A stretch of DNA of 64,000 nucleotides. Source: Palsa-295 sp963785585. Lineage in GTDB: Bacteria; Acidobacteriota; Terriglobia; Acidiferrales; UBA7541. A program made the translations under genes and the position numbers. Each line of letters starts with the position of its first letter. Positions within the stretch are counted from its first letter, which is position 1. The notes under the pieces are model-generated. The model was given only the letters and a program-made list of their open reading frames with translations. It had not been told where the DNA came from and ran no database searches. Positions 25,006 to 34,064 of the stretch are shown piece after piece. The DNA is taken from NCBI GenBank assembly GCA_963785585.1, contig CAWAVW010000004.1:2852001-2916000 (forward strand). The letters are read 5' to 3'.

Positions 25006-26430
25006 ATGATCGATTACACCGAAAAAATACCGAACAACGTGGATCTGGGACGCGACCGTGTGTTGCAGAGAGCGCTCGAGCACTGGCAGCCGGCGTACAT
25101 GAATTGGTGGTACGACATGGGACCCAGCGATAGCAACGCGCTCGAAGTGTATTTGCGGACGGCGATGAGCGTGGAGCCGGACGGCTGGGCGCAGTTTGGC
25201 TACGTTCGGATGCCGGAATACCGCTGGGGAATTTTTCTGCAGCCGCGCGATCCGAACCGGCTGGTGAACTTCGGAACGCACAAAGGCCAAGCGGCGTGGC
25301 AGGAAGTCCCGGGCGAATACCGTTCGACGCTGCGGCGCGTGATCGTCACACAGGGCGACACCGAGCCGGCGTCCGTGGAACAACAGCGGCTTCTGGGGAT
25401 GTGCTGCCCCTCGATGTACGACCTGCGAAATATTTTTCAGGTGAACGTGGAAGAGGGTCGGCATCTGTGGGCCATGGTCTATTTGCTGCACCGATATTTC
25501 GGGCGAGATGGGCGCGAGGAAGCGGAGGCGCTGCTCGAGCGACGCTCGGGCGATGCCGACAATCCACGCATTCTGGGTGCATTCAATGAGCCCACGCCGG
25601 ACTGGCTGGCGTTTTATATGTTCACGTTTTTTACCGATCGCGACGGAAAATTTCAACTCAGTGCACTGGCGGAGTCGGGATTCGATCCCCTGGCGCGGAC
25701 GTGCCGATTCATGCTCACGGAAGAGGCGCACCACATGTTCGTGGGCGAAACCGGAGTGAGCCGAATCCTGCAGCGGACGTGCGAGGTGATGCGCGAGCAC
25801 AAGATCGAGCGCCCCGAGGATGCGCGGGCGCTGGGCGTGATCGATTTACAGACGATGCAGCGATACCTGAATTTTCATTACAGCGTGACGATTGATCTGT
25901 TCGGGTCGGACGCTTCGTCGAATGCGGCGAGCTACTACACGACGGGACTCAAGGGACGCTACGACGAAACAAAGATCGAAGACGACCACATCCTTGCCGA
26001 TGCGACGTATCCGGTGATGGAAGTTTCCGGCCAGCGAATCGTGGCTCGCGAAGTGCCGGCACTGACGGCGCTGAATGAGCGGTTGCGCGACGACTACATC
26101 GCGGAAATTCAGGCCGGCGTGAACCGGTGGAACAAAATCATCGAGCAGGCGGGAATTCCCTTCCGGCTACTATTGCCGCATAAAGGATTTCACCGGGCGA
26201 TCGGAAACTTCGCCGGACATCACATTTCTCCGGAAGGCGAAGTGCTGAGCAAGGAATCGTGGGAGAACCACCAGCACGAATGGCTTCCGAGCCCCGAGGA
26301 TCACCGGTTTGTGGAGTCGTTGATGACCGGGCGAGTGATCGAGCCGGGTAAATTTGCAAACTGGATCGCGCCGCCCGCGCGCGGAATCAATCGGCAGCCG
26401 CTGGACTTTGAGTACGTGCGTTTCAACTAG
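25006..26430 (+). CDS. boxB: Benzoyl-CoA 2,3-epoxidase, oxygenase component
   Basis: Diiron oxygenase that epoxidises benzoyl-CoA at the 2,3 position using electrons from BoxA. 474 residues from ATG 25006, with AAGGAG five bases upstream (a GTG at 25000 is too close to that site). The diiron ligands I recall for BoxB are all found at the same numbers: E120, E150 and H153 (VEEGRHLW), D211 (TDRDGK), E240 and H243 (TEEAHHMF). The N-terminus WQPAYMNWWYDMGP is also highly characteristic. boxA, the reductase, is not within the window. It ends only 10 bp before the convergent GH2 gene. Confidence 0.96.
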   Translation: MIDYTEKIPNNVDLGRDRVLQRALEHWQPAYMNWWYDMGPSDSNALEVYLRTAMSVEPDGWAQFGYVRMPEYRWGIFLQPRDPNRLVNFGTHKGQAAWQEVPGEYRSTLRRVIVTQGDTEPASVEQQRLLGMCCPSMYDLRNIFQVNVEEGRHLWAMVYLLHRYFGRDGREEAEALLERRSGDADNPRILGAFNEPTPDWLAFYMFTFFTDRDGKFQLSALAESGFDPLARTCRFMLTEEAHHMFVGETGVSRILQRTCEVMREHKIERPEDARALGVIDLQTMQRYLNFHYSVTIDLFGSDASSNAASYYTTGLKGRYDETKIEDDHILADATYPVMEVSGQRIVAREVPALTALNERLRDDYIAEIQAGVNRWNKIIEQAGIPFRLLLPHKGFHRAIGNFAGHHISPEGEVLSKESWENHQHEWLPSPEDHRFVESLMTGRVIEPGKFANWIAPPARGINRQPLDFEYVRFN

Positions 26431-26440
26431 CGCCGCGCTA

Positions 26441-29095
26441 TTAGTACGCCTCGGTGAGGGACGTTAGTTTCATGGCCGACCTGAGTTGTTCGAGCGATGC
26501 GGCCGACGTCACGGTGATGGCGGTTGGCTCACCGGGAAGAATATCGAGGTAATTATCGGAAAATTGCACGTCGATGTCGCCGAACGACAGGTAGGCGCTG
26601 CGAGCGAGGACCGGCGATTGCAGCGTCACGACATAGCCGGCCCCATCGGCAGACTTGGCGATCGATGCATCGATTTTCGGGGCGACGGGCAGATCGAGAT
26701 CGTGCATGACGCCGAAGAACTGTAAGTTTCGCGAAACGCGCTTCCCTGCTATATCCAAATCAAACACCACAAGTGACTTCGCTGGATCGGCATTCCCGCC
26801 GGCGAGAAAATCTTTCTGATCGAGCGTGAACGCGACGGCGCTCGATTGCGCCGCAATTTGTACGTCCTTGGTTTGCTCCGTCAAGACCTTTCCGGAAAAA
26901 TCGAGCAGGCGGGTGTGGATGGCTCCGGTGAGCGGCTCGAGCTTATCGGAAACCACGTACACGTCGATTTTACCGTCGTGCAGGAATGGCGAGACGATTA
27001 CGTCGTCGTAGAATTTTTTCGCGTAGTACTGCAACGCCTTCCAGCGGCCATAATAATCGATGCTGGACCACGAAGCGACGGGCCAGCAGTCATTGAGCTG
27101 CCAGTAGAGCGAGCCCATCACCCGCGGGCGCTGGCGGCGCAGGTGTTCCGCGCCGATCTTGATAATTTCGGCTTGCTGGACCTGGCTGAGATAGACGTAC
27201 GATTCGAAATTCTTAGGCTCGCGATACTCGCGGAGCATATAGGTGAGAATGCGGTCATTGCCGCCGAAGTTTTTCTGGTGAGACTGCATCGTGACGGAAT
27301 GGATGTCGAAGTCCGCAGGTTCCGCAAACGAGCGAATCGTGCGCATTTCGGGAAACGACTGAAACCCGAATTCGGACATGAAGCGCGGGTATTGCTTGGT
27401 GTAATCCATCGCTGGAGCCTGCTGATGCCACACGGCCCAGTAATGCATGTCGCCATTGTGCTGATTGTCAGGCGGTTCTTCGAAGTTTGCGCTGGGCGAG
27501 CTCGGCCAGTAGGGAACCCCGCCTGAATACCTGGTGACGGCGGCCTTCAGAATATCGGCAAACAGTATGATGTAGTCCTGCCAAACGCGCAGGCTCTGCA
27601 TCGGCGACACGGATTCACGGAGCTGGACGCGATCCCCCCAGTGATACCATCCGGTTTCGACCTCGTTATTTCCGCACCACAAAACAATGCTCGGGTGTTC
27701 ACGGAGCCGTTTGATCTGTTCGGCTGCTTCCTGCCGGACGTTTTCCTGAAACTTCACGTCGCCGGGAACCATGGCGCCGCCGAATGCAAATTCCTGCCAG
27801 ACGAGAATGCCGAGTTCGTCGCAAATGTCGTAAAAATCGTCGGATTCGTAATAGCCGCCGCCCCACTCGCGCACCATGTTCATGTGGGCGTCGCGCGCGG
27901 ATTGCAGGATTTGGCGGTGCTGCGCGGGAGTGACGCGGTTGGGAAAACTATCGAACGGAATTACATCCGAGCCTTTGGCGAAGACGGCGATGCCGTTCAC
28001 GTAAAATGCGAAGCTCTTGCCCCATTCATCGTCCACGCGGCGAAGTTCGATCGAGCGAAGACCCGTTTTCACGTCGGCGTGCGCAAGGGTTTCCTTCCCC
28101 GAGCGAACGATCGCGGAAAATACGTAGCGGCTCTGCGCACCGTAGCCGACGGGATACCACAGTTTCGGTTTGGCGATTCGGAATGGAAATGAAATTGTAT
28201 TGCTGCCGGCGTCGAGTGGAAACGTCTGGATGCCGTCGTTGACGGGCGTGCCGCCGTCCAGGTCGCGATGGGAAAACGCAACGGTGACGGTTGCGGGCCT
28301 GGTGGATTGAATCGAAAGATCGGCGGCGACGTTTGCCGAGTCGGTGGAGATTTTTTGCTGATCGATATGGAAATTTTCGATGCGCGCGGCGTCCCAGGTG
28401 TCGAGGTGCACGGGCCGCCAGATGCCGATGGTGACGTAGCGCGGTCCCCAGTCCCAACCGAATTGATACGGCGCCTTGCGCGTGTAAGGAGATACGGCAG
28501 GGTCGGCGCCATTCGTATCATTGGGAGCCGCCAGGTAGAACGGCAGGGATTTCACGTACGGTAACATTTTCGTGATCGGGGAATGAAAAATCACGCGGAG
28601 CGTATTTGCGCCGGGCTTCAGCAGCGATTTCGCGTCAACACGCCAACTGCGAAACATGTTGTCGGTGCTCAGTACCGCTTGGCCATTGATCGAAACGTCG
28701 GCGAATGTATCGAGTCCGTCGAAGACCAGATCGACGTGATCGTGAGAGAGAGTGGCTGGGTCCACGTCGAAGGTCGTCTGATATTCCCAATCTGTGAGGC
28801 CGATCCATTGGAGCCGCGCTTCGTTGTCCTGGTAAAACGGATCGGGAATTAATTTGTTTCGCAGCAGGTCGGTTTGCACCACGCCGGGGACCTGTGCGGC
28901 GTGCCAGTCGTCAATGCCGGCGTGATCGGATGTGCCGGTCGCAGCTACGGCGCGAAATTGCCAGCCAGAATCGATGGGGTGCGTCGTGGGCTCGGAGGCG
29001 AAGAGCGCCGGCGCCAGAAACGCGACGGCCGCGAACGCAACGAGGAGCCGGAATTCACGCCGGCAACAGCCGAAGAGCGAACGAGAAGGATTCAT
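26441..29095 (-). CDS. Glycoside hydrolase family 2 beta-mannosidase, exported
   Basis: Removes terminal beta-D-mannose from manno-oligosaccharides. 884 residues from ATG 29093-29095; the N-terminus is a Sec signal (basic, hydrophobic core, ALFAS cleavage). The GH2 layout is sugar-binding, immunoglobulin-like and TIM-barrel domains. WCGNNEVETGW holds the acid/base Glu (about residue 479) and FMSEFGFQSFP the nucleophile (about 575). GVVQTDLL and DWEYQTTF early on and MREWGGGYYESDDFYDICDE in the barrel are typical of beta-mannosidase rather than beta-galactosidase. Last of seven co-directional genes that also include an alpha-galactosidase and galM, which suggests galactomannan breakdown. Confidence 0.93.
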   Translation of the reverse strand: MNPSRSLFGCCRREFRLLVAFAAVAFLAPALFASEPTTHPIDSGWQFRAVAATGTSDHAGIDDWHAAQVPGVVQTDLLRNKLIPDPFYQDNEARLQWIGLTDWEYQTTFDVDPATLSHDHVDLVFDGLDTFADVSINGQAVLSTDNMFRSWRVDAKSLLKPGANTLRVIFHSPITKMLPYVKSLPFYLAAPNDTNGADPAVSPYTRKAPYQFGWDWGPRYVTIGIWRPVHLDTWDAARIENFHIDQQKISTDSANVAADLSIQSTRPATVTVAFSHRDLDGGTPVNDGIQTFPLDAGSNTISFPFRIAKPKLWYPVGYGAQSRYVFSAIVRSGKETLAHADVKTGLRSIELRRVDDEWGKSFAFYVNGIAVFAKGSDVIPFDSFPNRVTPAQHRQILQSARDAHMNMVREWGGGYYESDDFYDICDELGILVWQEFAFGGAMVPGDVKFQENVRQEAAEQIKRLREHPSIVLWCGNNEVETGWYHWGDRVQLRESVSPMQSLRVWQDYIILFADILKAAVTRYSGGVPYWPSSPSANFEEPPDNQHNGDMHYWAVWHQQAPAMDYTKQYPRFMSEFGFQSFPEMRTIRSFAEPADFDIHSVTMQSHQKNFGGNDRILTYMLREYREPKNFESYVYLSQVQQAEIIKIGAEHLRRQRPRVMGSLYWQLNDCWPVASWSSIDYYGRWKALQYYAKKFYDDVIVSPFLHDGKIDVYVVSDKLEPLTGAIHTRLLDFSGKVLTEQTKDVQIAAQSSAVAFTLDQKDFLAGGNADPAKSLVVFDLDIAGKRVSRNLQFFGVMHDLDLPVAPKIDASIAKSADGAGYVVTLQSPVLARSAYLSFGDIDVQFSDNYLDILPGEPTAITVTSAASLEQLRSAMKLTSLTEAY

Positions 29096-29168
29096 GTGTG
29101 GCACCTGACTTTGTAAGAATGCGTACCTTATTTGCCGTGAAACTTTCAAGCCTGCTGCGAATTTTCGA

Positions 29169-30104
29169 TTAGCTCCCGGAGATTGGTTTATCCGAGGCGG
29201 GATTTGACGTACGCGCCATCACGTCACCGATGGCCACGGCGTTGCGGAATTGCGCCATGTAGTCTGAGATCGCGTTGGGCGTATGCGGCACCAGAATCGT
29301 GTTGGTGTGATCGTTGGAAGCGATGTCTTTGAGAGTGTCGAAATATTGGGTCATCATCACCAGGGCGAAAACTTCGCGCGGATCGACTTGAGTCGCTTTC
29401 GCGAGCGCTTCCACGGATTCCTGTAACCCACCGATGATCGCCTTGCGCTGATTGGCGATGCCTTCGCCCTGCAGTTTTTTGGATTCGGACTCGGCTTCGG
29501 CTTTTTTCACCAGGATGATTTTGTCGGCATCGGCTTTGGCGGAGGCGGCTTCGCGCTCGCGCTGCGCGGCGTTGATGTCGTTCATGGCCTCTTTTACGTG
29601 AGCATCGGGGACGATGTCGGTAACGAGCACCTTGACGATCTCGTAGCCGAATTCTTTCATCGAGTTGTCGAGGATGCCTTTCACGTCGTCCGCGATGGTG
29701 CCCTGATTCTCGAAAGCATCGTCGAGTTTCATTTTCGGGACATGACCGAGGATGCCGTTATATACGTAGGATTCGATCTGCCGCTCGGGATCGGTGAGGC
29801 GATAGTACGCGTCGTACACATGCTCGGGCAGTACGCGGTATTGAATGGCAACGGGAATGGTGACGAAGACGTTGTCCTGGGTTTTCGTTTCGATCTTGGC
29901 GATCAACTGCTCGACCCGCAGGCTCATGCGATGAACGACTTGATCGACGAACGGGATTTTCAGATTAATTCCGGCCTGGCCGATGGTGTGGAATTTGCCG
30001 AGCCGCTGGACGATGGCGACCTGCTGCGTATCGACGGTGTAGAACGCACCGAAGAAGACGGCAAGGCCAAACACGATCACAATTCCCAGGAATACCAATG
30101 CCAT
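29169..30104 (-). CDS. SPFH/band 7 (stomatin/paraslipin-like) membrane protein
   Basis: A membrane scaffold protein, 311 residues from ATG 30102-30104 with a GGAGGAAC ribosome site. One N-terminal transmembrane helix (LVFLGIVIVFGLAVFFGAFY), then the band 7 domain starting TVDTQQVAIVQRLGKFH and continuing with VPKMKLDDAFENQ, then a long alanine/glutamate-rich coiled coil (REREAASAKADADK, GEGIANQRKAIIGGL). This matches the QmcA/paraslipin group, which oligomerises into membrane rings or microdomains, often with an NfeD partner; none is present here. Its link to the surrounding glycan genes is only positional. Confidence 0.9.
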   Translation of the reverse strand: MALVFLGIVIVFGLAVFFGAFYTVDTQQVAIVQRLGKFHTIGQAGINLKIPFVDQVVHRMSLRVEQLIAKIETKTQDNVFVTIPVAIQYRVLPEHVYDAYYRLTDPERQIESYVYNGILGHVPKMKLDDAFENQGTIADDVKGILDNSMKEFGYEIVKVLVTDIVPDAHVKEAMNDINAAQREREAASAKADADKIILVKKAEAESESKKLQGEGIANQRKAIIGGLQESVEALAKATQVDPREVFALVMMTQYFDTLKDIASNDHTNTILVPHTPNAISDYMAQFRNAVAIGDVMARTSNPASDKPISGS

Positions 30105-30248
30105 GTCCGTTCCTCCGATGAAACCGATCGGGTGCCTGCCGCTTTTCGAGAGCTGCCCTAACCGTGCAGCGGCAAGCAAATCCCGTGCACATCTTTTACC
30201 ACTGTCTGGCAATAAAGGTAGAGCCCTAAAAATCGCGGCGGTTGCCGG

Positions 30249-31994
30249 TCAAATGCCGCTGCGCCAAACGATTTTGCCGCCGACCATGGTTAGCAAGACG
30301 CTCGTCTTCCCCACCGATGCGGGCGGGACTTTATACAGGTCCTGTGAGAGCACAATGATGTCGGCGAGCTTGCCGGGTTCCAGCGTACCGAGGCGATGTT
30401 CCATGAATTCGGAGTACGCCGCGTTTCGCGTGTAGCCTGCGAGCATCTGATCGAGCGTCAAAGCTTGCTTCGGAAAGAATCCACCGGCAGGCTGGCCATC
30501 GGGCGATTGGCGGGTGAGGCCCGTTTGAATAATCGGAAACGGATTGATCGGTTCCACAGGCCAGTCGCTGCCCATGGCAAGCGTGGCGCCGGTCGCGACA
30601 ATGTCGTGCCACGGAATCCCTTCAGTGGCCATGCGGTTTTCGCCGAGCCCGGCACCCCAAGGCTCGCCGAGCGAAGCGCAGCACCACGGTTGAAGCGCGG
30701 CGATGATTTTCAGTGGCGCGAGGCGCGCGACGTCGGAAGGGGCGACGACTTCGAGATGTTCAATGCGCCAGCGGCGGTCGCGGGGACCGTCGATTTTTTC
30801 GGCATTCGCGTACACATCGAGCACCGCGCGAGCGGCGGCGTCGCCGATTGAGTGGGTCATGATCTGGAAGCCGTGCTTATCGAGCGTGAGGACGTCGCGA
30901 TTCAATTCATCGGGCGTGTAGAGCAGCGTGCCTTTTTCGCCGGGAGTTTTCGCGTTGGCATAGGGCTCGAGCAGAGCGGCGGTGTGGGTCTCGACGACAC
31001 CATCGGAAAAGAATTTCACCGGGCCGAGACGCACCCAATCACCTTTGAACCGGTCTCGTGCGTTTTGCAGGCGAACCAACTCCTCGGCAGAAATCGTGTG
31101 CTTGGTGCCCACGCCGTCGGACATGGCCGTCGTCACGCGGAGCGTGAGCTGGCCGTTGTCGCGTAGTTCCGAATACAAGCCGAGTTCGTTCAGGTCGCCG
31201 GTAGCATTCACCACGCCGGTGATGCCCAGCTCTTTCGCGGCGGTCTCGCCATCGCGAATTTCCTGCAACTCTTGGGGATGAGGCGGCAGTACGTTGACTA
31301 AATATTGCGCGCCTTCTTCGAGGACGCCGGTCGGCTCTCCAGTAGCGCGGTCGCGGACGATAATGCCGTGCAGCTCGGGCGTATTCGGACCCGGTGTGTC
31401 GCGCGTAATGTGAGCGCCGGCGAGCGCGGCGGAGTTCGCCCACACACTGTGCCCATCGGAGGAAAGCAGCACGACAGGCCTATGCGGAAAAAGTGGATCG
31501 AGGATTTCCTTCGTCGGCAGGCCTCCGGGCCAGAAGCTGCCATAATCCCACACGCCGCCGAAAATTAATCCGCTGCCTGGGTGCGCGTTCCCGTATTCGG
31601 CGATTTTTTTCTGCACGGCGGCGACACTGTCGAGCCCGGCGATGGAAACGCCTGCGAGTAGCTGCGAACCCTCGAGAAAATGCGTATGCGTGTCGATGAT
31701 GCCGGGCATGGCCATGCGCCCGCCAAGATCGATGACTTTCGTGCGGGGCGTTTTGTACCGGTTGATTTCCTTCGACGAGCCAACCGCGATGATTTGTTCG
31801 CCGCGGATAGCGACGCCTTCGGCCCAGGGAGCGAGAGGATTCGAGGTGTACACGCGGCCGTTCGTGAGGATCGTGTCAGCGGTTCCGGTCGGCGGTGCAG
31901 ATTTCTGCGCGAAAGAAAGAGCGGCGGTCAATGCAAAAACAAGAAAAAGCAAAGCGAGGAAAGCGCGAAGGGCTGGGTTCGATTGGATCTTCAT
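30249..31994 (-). CDS. Exported YtcJ-like metal-dependent amidohydrolase
   Basis: Amidohydrolase superfamily, YtcJ/AepA type, 581 residues from ATG 31992-31994. Sec signal at residues ~10-30. The metal-binding HTH motif lies in MPGIIDTHTHFLEG (about residues 95-108). The barrel shows GGVWDYGSFWPGG, SDGHSVWANSAAL (a YtcJ hallmark), FSDGVVETHTAALLEPY, the histidine motifs MTHSIGDAA and WRIEHLEVV, and the catalytic aspartate in AMGSDWPVEPINP. The natural substrate of this family is generally unknown; amide or carbamate hydrolysis is expected. It is in the middle of the glycan-directed run but need not share its function. Confidence 0.9.
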   Translation of the reverse strand: MKIQSNPALRAFLALLFLVFALTAALSFAQKSAPPTGTADTILTNGRVYTSNPLAPWAEGVAIRGEQIIAVGSSKEINRYKTPRTKVIDLGGRMAMPGIIDTHTHFLEGSQLLAGVSIAGLDSVAAVQKKIAEYGNAHPGSGLIFGGVWDYGSFWPGGLPTKEILDPLFPHRPVVLLSSDGHSVWANSAALAGAHITRDTPGPNTPELHGIIVRDRATGEPTGVLEEGAQYLVNVLPPHPQELQEIRDGETAAKELGITGVVNATGDLNELGLYSELRDNGQLTLRVTTAMSDGVGTKHTISAEELVRLQNARDRFKGDWVRLGPVKFFSDGVVETHTAALLEPYANAKTPGEKGTLLYTPDELNRDVLTLDKHGFQIMTHSIGDAAARAVLDVYANAEKIDGPRDRRWRIEHLEVVAPSDVARLAPLKIIAALQPWCCASLGEPWGAGLGENRMATEGIPWHDIVATGATLAMGSDWPVEPINPFPIIQTGLTRQSPDGQPAGGFFPKQALTLDQMLAGYTRNAAYSEFMEHRLGTLEPGKLADIIVLSQDLYKVPPASVGKTSVLLTMVGGKIVWRSGI

Positions 31995-32100
31995 TTCCGG
32001 TGAATGTACCGAGAAAGCGAACAGCACGCAATGGCGGTCGAAGGCGAATGCACCAGCGATTGCCAGGTTTGCACGTCGAGTTTTCGCAGCGAGTTGATAT

Positions 32101-32568
32101 TTAAAGACCGAGATCTGACAATCCCGGATGATCATCGGGACGGCGGCCGATGGGCCAGCGGTATTTGCGCGCGGCTTCGAGGATGGGCAGGTCGTTGATG
32201 CAGGCGAAGCGAGTGTGCATCAGGCCATCGGCATCGAACTCCCAATTCTCGTTGCCGTAGGAGCGGTACCAATTTCCGGAGTCGTCATGCCATTCGTAGG
32301 CGAAGCGAACGGCGATACGATTTTCTGTGAATGCCCAAAGTTCTTTGGCGAGGCGATATTCGAGCTCCTTCGACCACTTGCGAGTGAGGAAGGCGACAAT
32401 TTCCTGGCGGCCGTGGATGAATTCCGAGCGATTGCGCCAGCGCGAATCGGAAGTGTACGCAAGCGCGACTTTTTCGGGATCTCGGGTGTTCCAGCCGTCT
32501 TCCGCGAGGCGTACTTTCTTCACAGCGGTTTCGTGGGTGAACGGAGGGAGCGGAGGACGAGGGCTCAC
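32101..32568 (-). CDS. SnoaL/NTF2-fold protein, DUF1348 family
   Basis: 155 residues, a single small cone-shaped domain of the NTF2-like fold. The start is GTG 32566-32568, chosen because AAGGAG precedes it by 7 nt and because the product then begins just before the family's conserved PPFTHETAVKKVRLAEDGWNTRD. WRNRSEFIHGRQEIVAFLTRKW, RFAYEWHDDSGNWYRSYGNENWEF and RWPIGRRPDDHPGLSDLGL are characteristic DUF1348 text. No enzyme activity is established to my knowledge. It follows the FucP-like transporter by 46 nt on the same strand. Confidence 0.9.
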   Translation of the reverse strand: MSPRPPLPPFTHETAVKKVRLAEDGWNTRDPEKVALAYTSDSRWRNRSEFIHGRQEIVAFLTRKWSKELEYRLAKELWAFTENRIAVRFAYEWHDDSGNWYRSYGNENWEFDADGLMHTRFACINDLPILEAARKYRWPIGRRPDDHPGLSDLGL

Positions 32569-32614
32569 GGCAAACTCCTTTGTGACACGCGCGACGGACA
32601 GCGGGCTGCAACCA

Positions 32615-33937
32615 TCAAGCGTTTTCGATTTGCGAACTGCGCGGCGACGAGAAAACGAAAGAATACATCGCGATGTAGATGTAGGCCAGCAGGGGAATCG
32701 AATAGGCCAGCGCGAGGCTGTGTGCGCGGTCTGAAATAAGTCCCATGAGCAACGGGAAGATCGCACCGCCGACAATTGCCATAACGATCAGCGAACCGCC
32801 AATTTTTGTGTTGGGGCCGAGTCCCTTGAGCCCGAGCGCAAAAATCGTGGGAAACATGAGCGACATGAAGAAACTGGTGAGCAGGATCGCCCACACACCG
32901 AACCAACCGGGATGCAACACGCCGGCGCCAACCAAGCCGACATTGATGAGGGCGTAAATTCCCATGAGCTTGCCGGGAGAAACGTAGCCCATCAGAAAGG
33001 TCGCGACGAACCGGCCAATCATGAATACGACGAGCGAGCCGGTAAGGTAATACCCAGCGAGCTTTTCGGGAGCGTGGGCGTAATCATGAACGTAGGTAAT
33101 AAAGTAGCTCCAGGTGCCGACTTGCGCTCCGACGTATAGAAATTGCGCCAGTACCGCAAGCCAGAAATGCGGAAAGCGAAAAAGATCGGCGAATCGGCCG
33201 TGGCCGGTGGCGCTGTCTTCGTGTTCTTCCTGAATTTTAGGAAATTTCGCGCGCCAGATCAGGAAAGCCCATAGCAGAGCGATCGCGCCGATAACGATAT
33301 ACGGCTTCACGACCCGCAGCGTCTCCGACTGCAGATACGTCTGGTAAGCGCCCTGCGCTTTCAGGGCGGCGATCTCGCGGCTGGAATGTTCGATTCCCGA
33401 AAAGATGAAAACGGTGCCAATGAGAGCGCCGGTGATGGCGCCAAACGGATTAAACGCCTGCGCCAGATTCAGCCGGCGCTCGGAGGTCGCCGGATCGCCA
33501 AGCTGGGCGATAAACGGATTGGAGGCGGTTTCGAGAAACGAGAGTCCGCAAGCGATCACGAACAGCGCAATCAGAAAAAACTGGTAGCTGCCTGCCGTGG
33601 CGGCGGGCCAGAAAAGGAAAGCACCGCCGCCATAGAGGCACAGTCCGGTAAGGAAGCCGGCTTTGTAACTCGTTTTGCGCATCAGAAGCGCGGCGGGAAT
33701 GGCGAGCAGAAAGTAACCAAGGTAAAAAGCAAATTGGATGAACGCGGCGCCGAAGCGGGAAATTTCGAAAGACTTCATGAAGTGCTGAATTAAAACGTCG
33801 TTCAGGTTGTTGGGAATGCCCCACAGGAAAAACAGAGCGGTGACGAGGATGAAGGGAACAAGCTGGCCCGCCGGCAGCAGCCGTTTTCGCGAATCCGTCT
33901 CGAAGGCCGCCCCGTCAGTTTGCCCTGCTTCCGGCAT
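32615..33937 (-). CDS. FucP/GluP-type sugar:proton symporter (MFS)
   Basis: Inner-membrane major-facilitator importer, 440 residues with about 12 hydrophobic segments. FFLWGIPNNLNDVLIQHF in TM1 and ASNPFIAQLGDPATSERRLNLAQAFNP after TM4 are the strong signatures of the fucose/glucose/galactose permease subfamily. Likely substrates are monosaccharides freed by the neighbouring glycosidases (galactose, mannose or glucose). It is 127 bp downstream of the GH27 gene and 46 bp upstream of the DUF1348 gene, all on the minus strand, so a shared transcript is probable. Confidence 0.93.
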   Translation of the reverse strand: MPEAGQTDGAAFETDSRKRLLPAGQLVPFILVTALFFLWGIPNNLNDVLIQHFMKSFEISRFGAAFIQFAFYLGYFLLAIPAALLMRKTSYKAGFLTGLCLYGGGAFLFWPAATAGSYQFFLIALFVIACGLSFLETASNPFIAQLGDPATSERRLNLAQAFNPFGAITGALIGTVFIFSGIEHSSREIAALKAQGAYQTYLQSETLRVVKPYIVIGAIALLWAFLIWRAKFPKIQEEHEDSATGHGRFADLFRFPHFWLAVLAQFLYVGAQVGTWSYFITYVHDYAHAPEKLAGYYLTGSLVVFMIGRFVATFLMGYVSPGKLMGIYALINVGLVGAGVLHPGWFGVWAILLTSFFMSLMFPTIFALGLKGLGPNTKIGGSLIVMAIVGGAIFPLLMGLISDRAHSLALAYSIPLLAYIYIAMYSFVFSSPRSSQIENA

Positions 33938-34064
33938 CGTTTTTCACCTCGGGAATCAAATGAACCGCGTTGCGGCGCGTTCGGGAATTTCGAGAATCCT
34001 TGCGAATGCGGCAAACATAATGGTTTCGAAGCGTGAACGCAATGCCGGAAGCGAAGCCGATCTA

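Noticed and set aside
26431..26440. Bidirectional terminator between boxB and the GH2 gene
   Set aside because: Only a 5-bp stem (TAGCG/CGCTA) with a 3-nt loop is present and no T-run follows; too weak to list.
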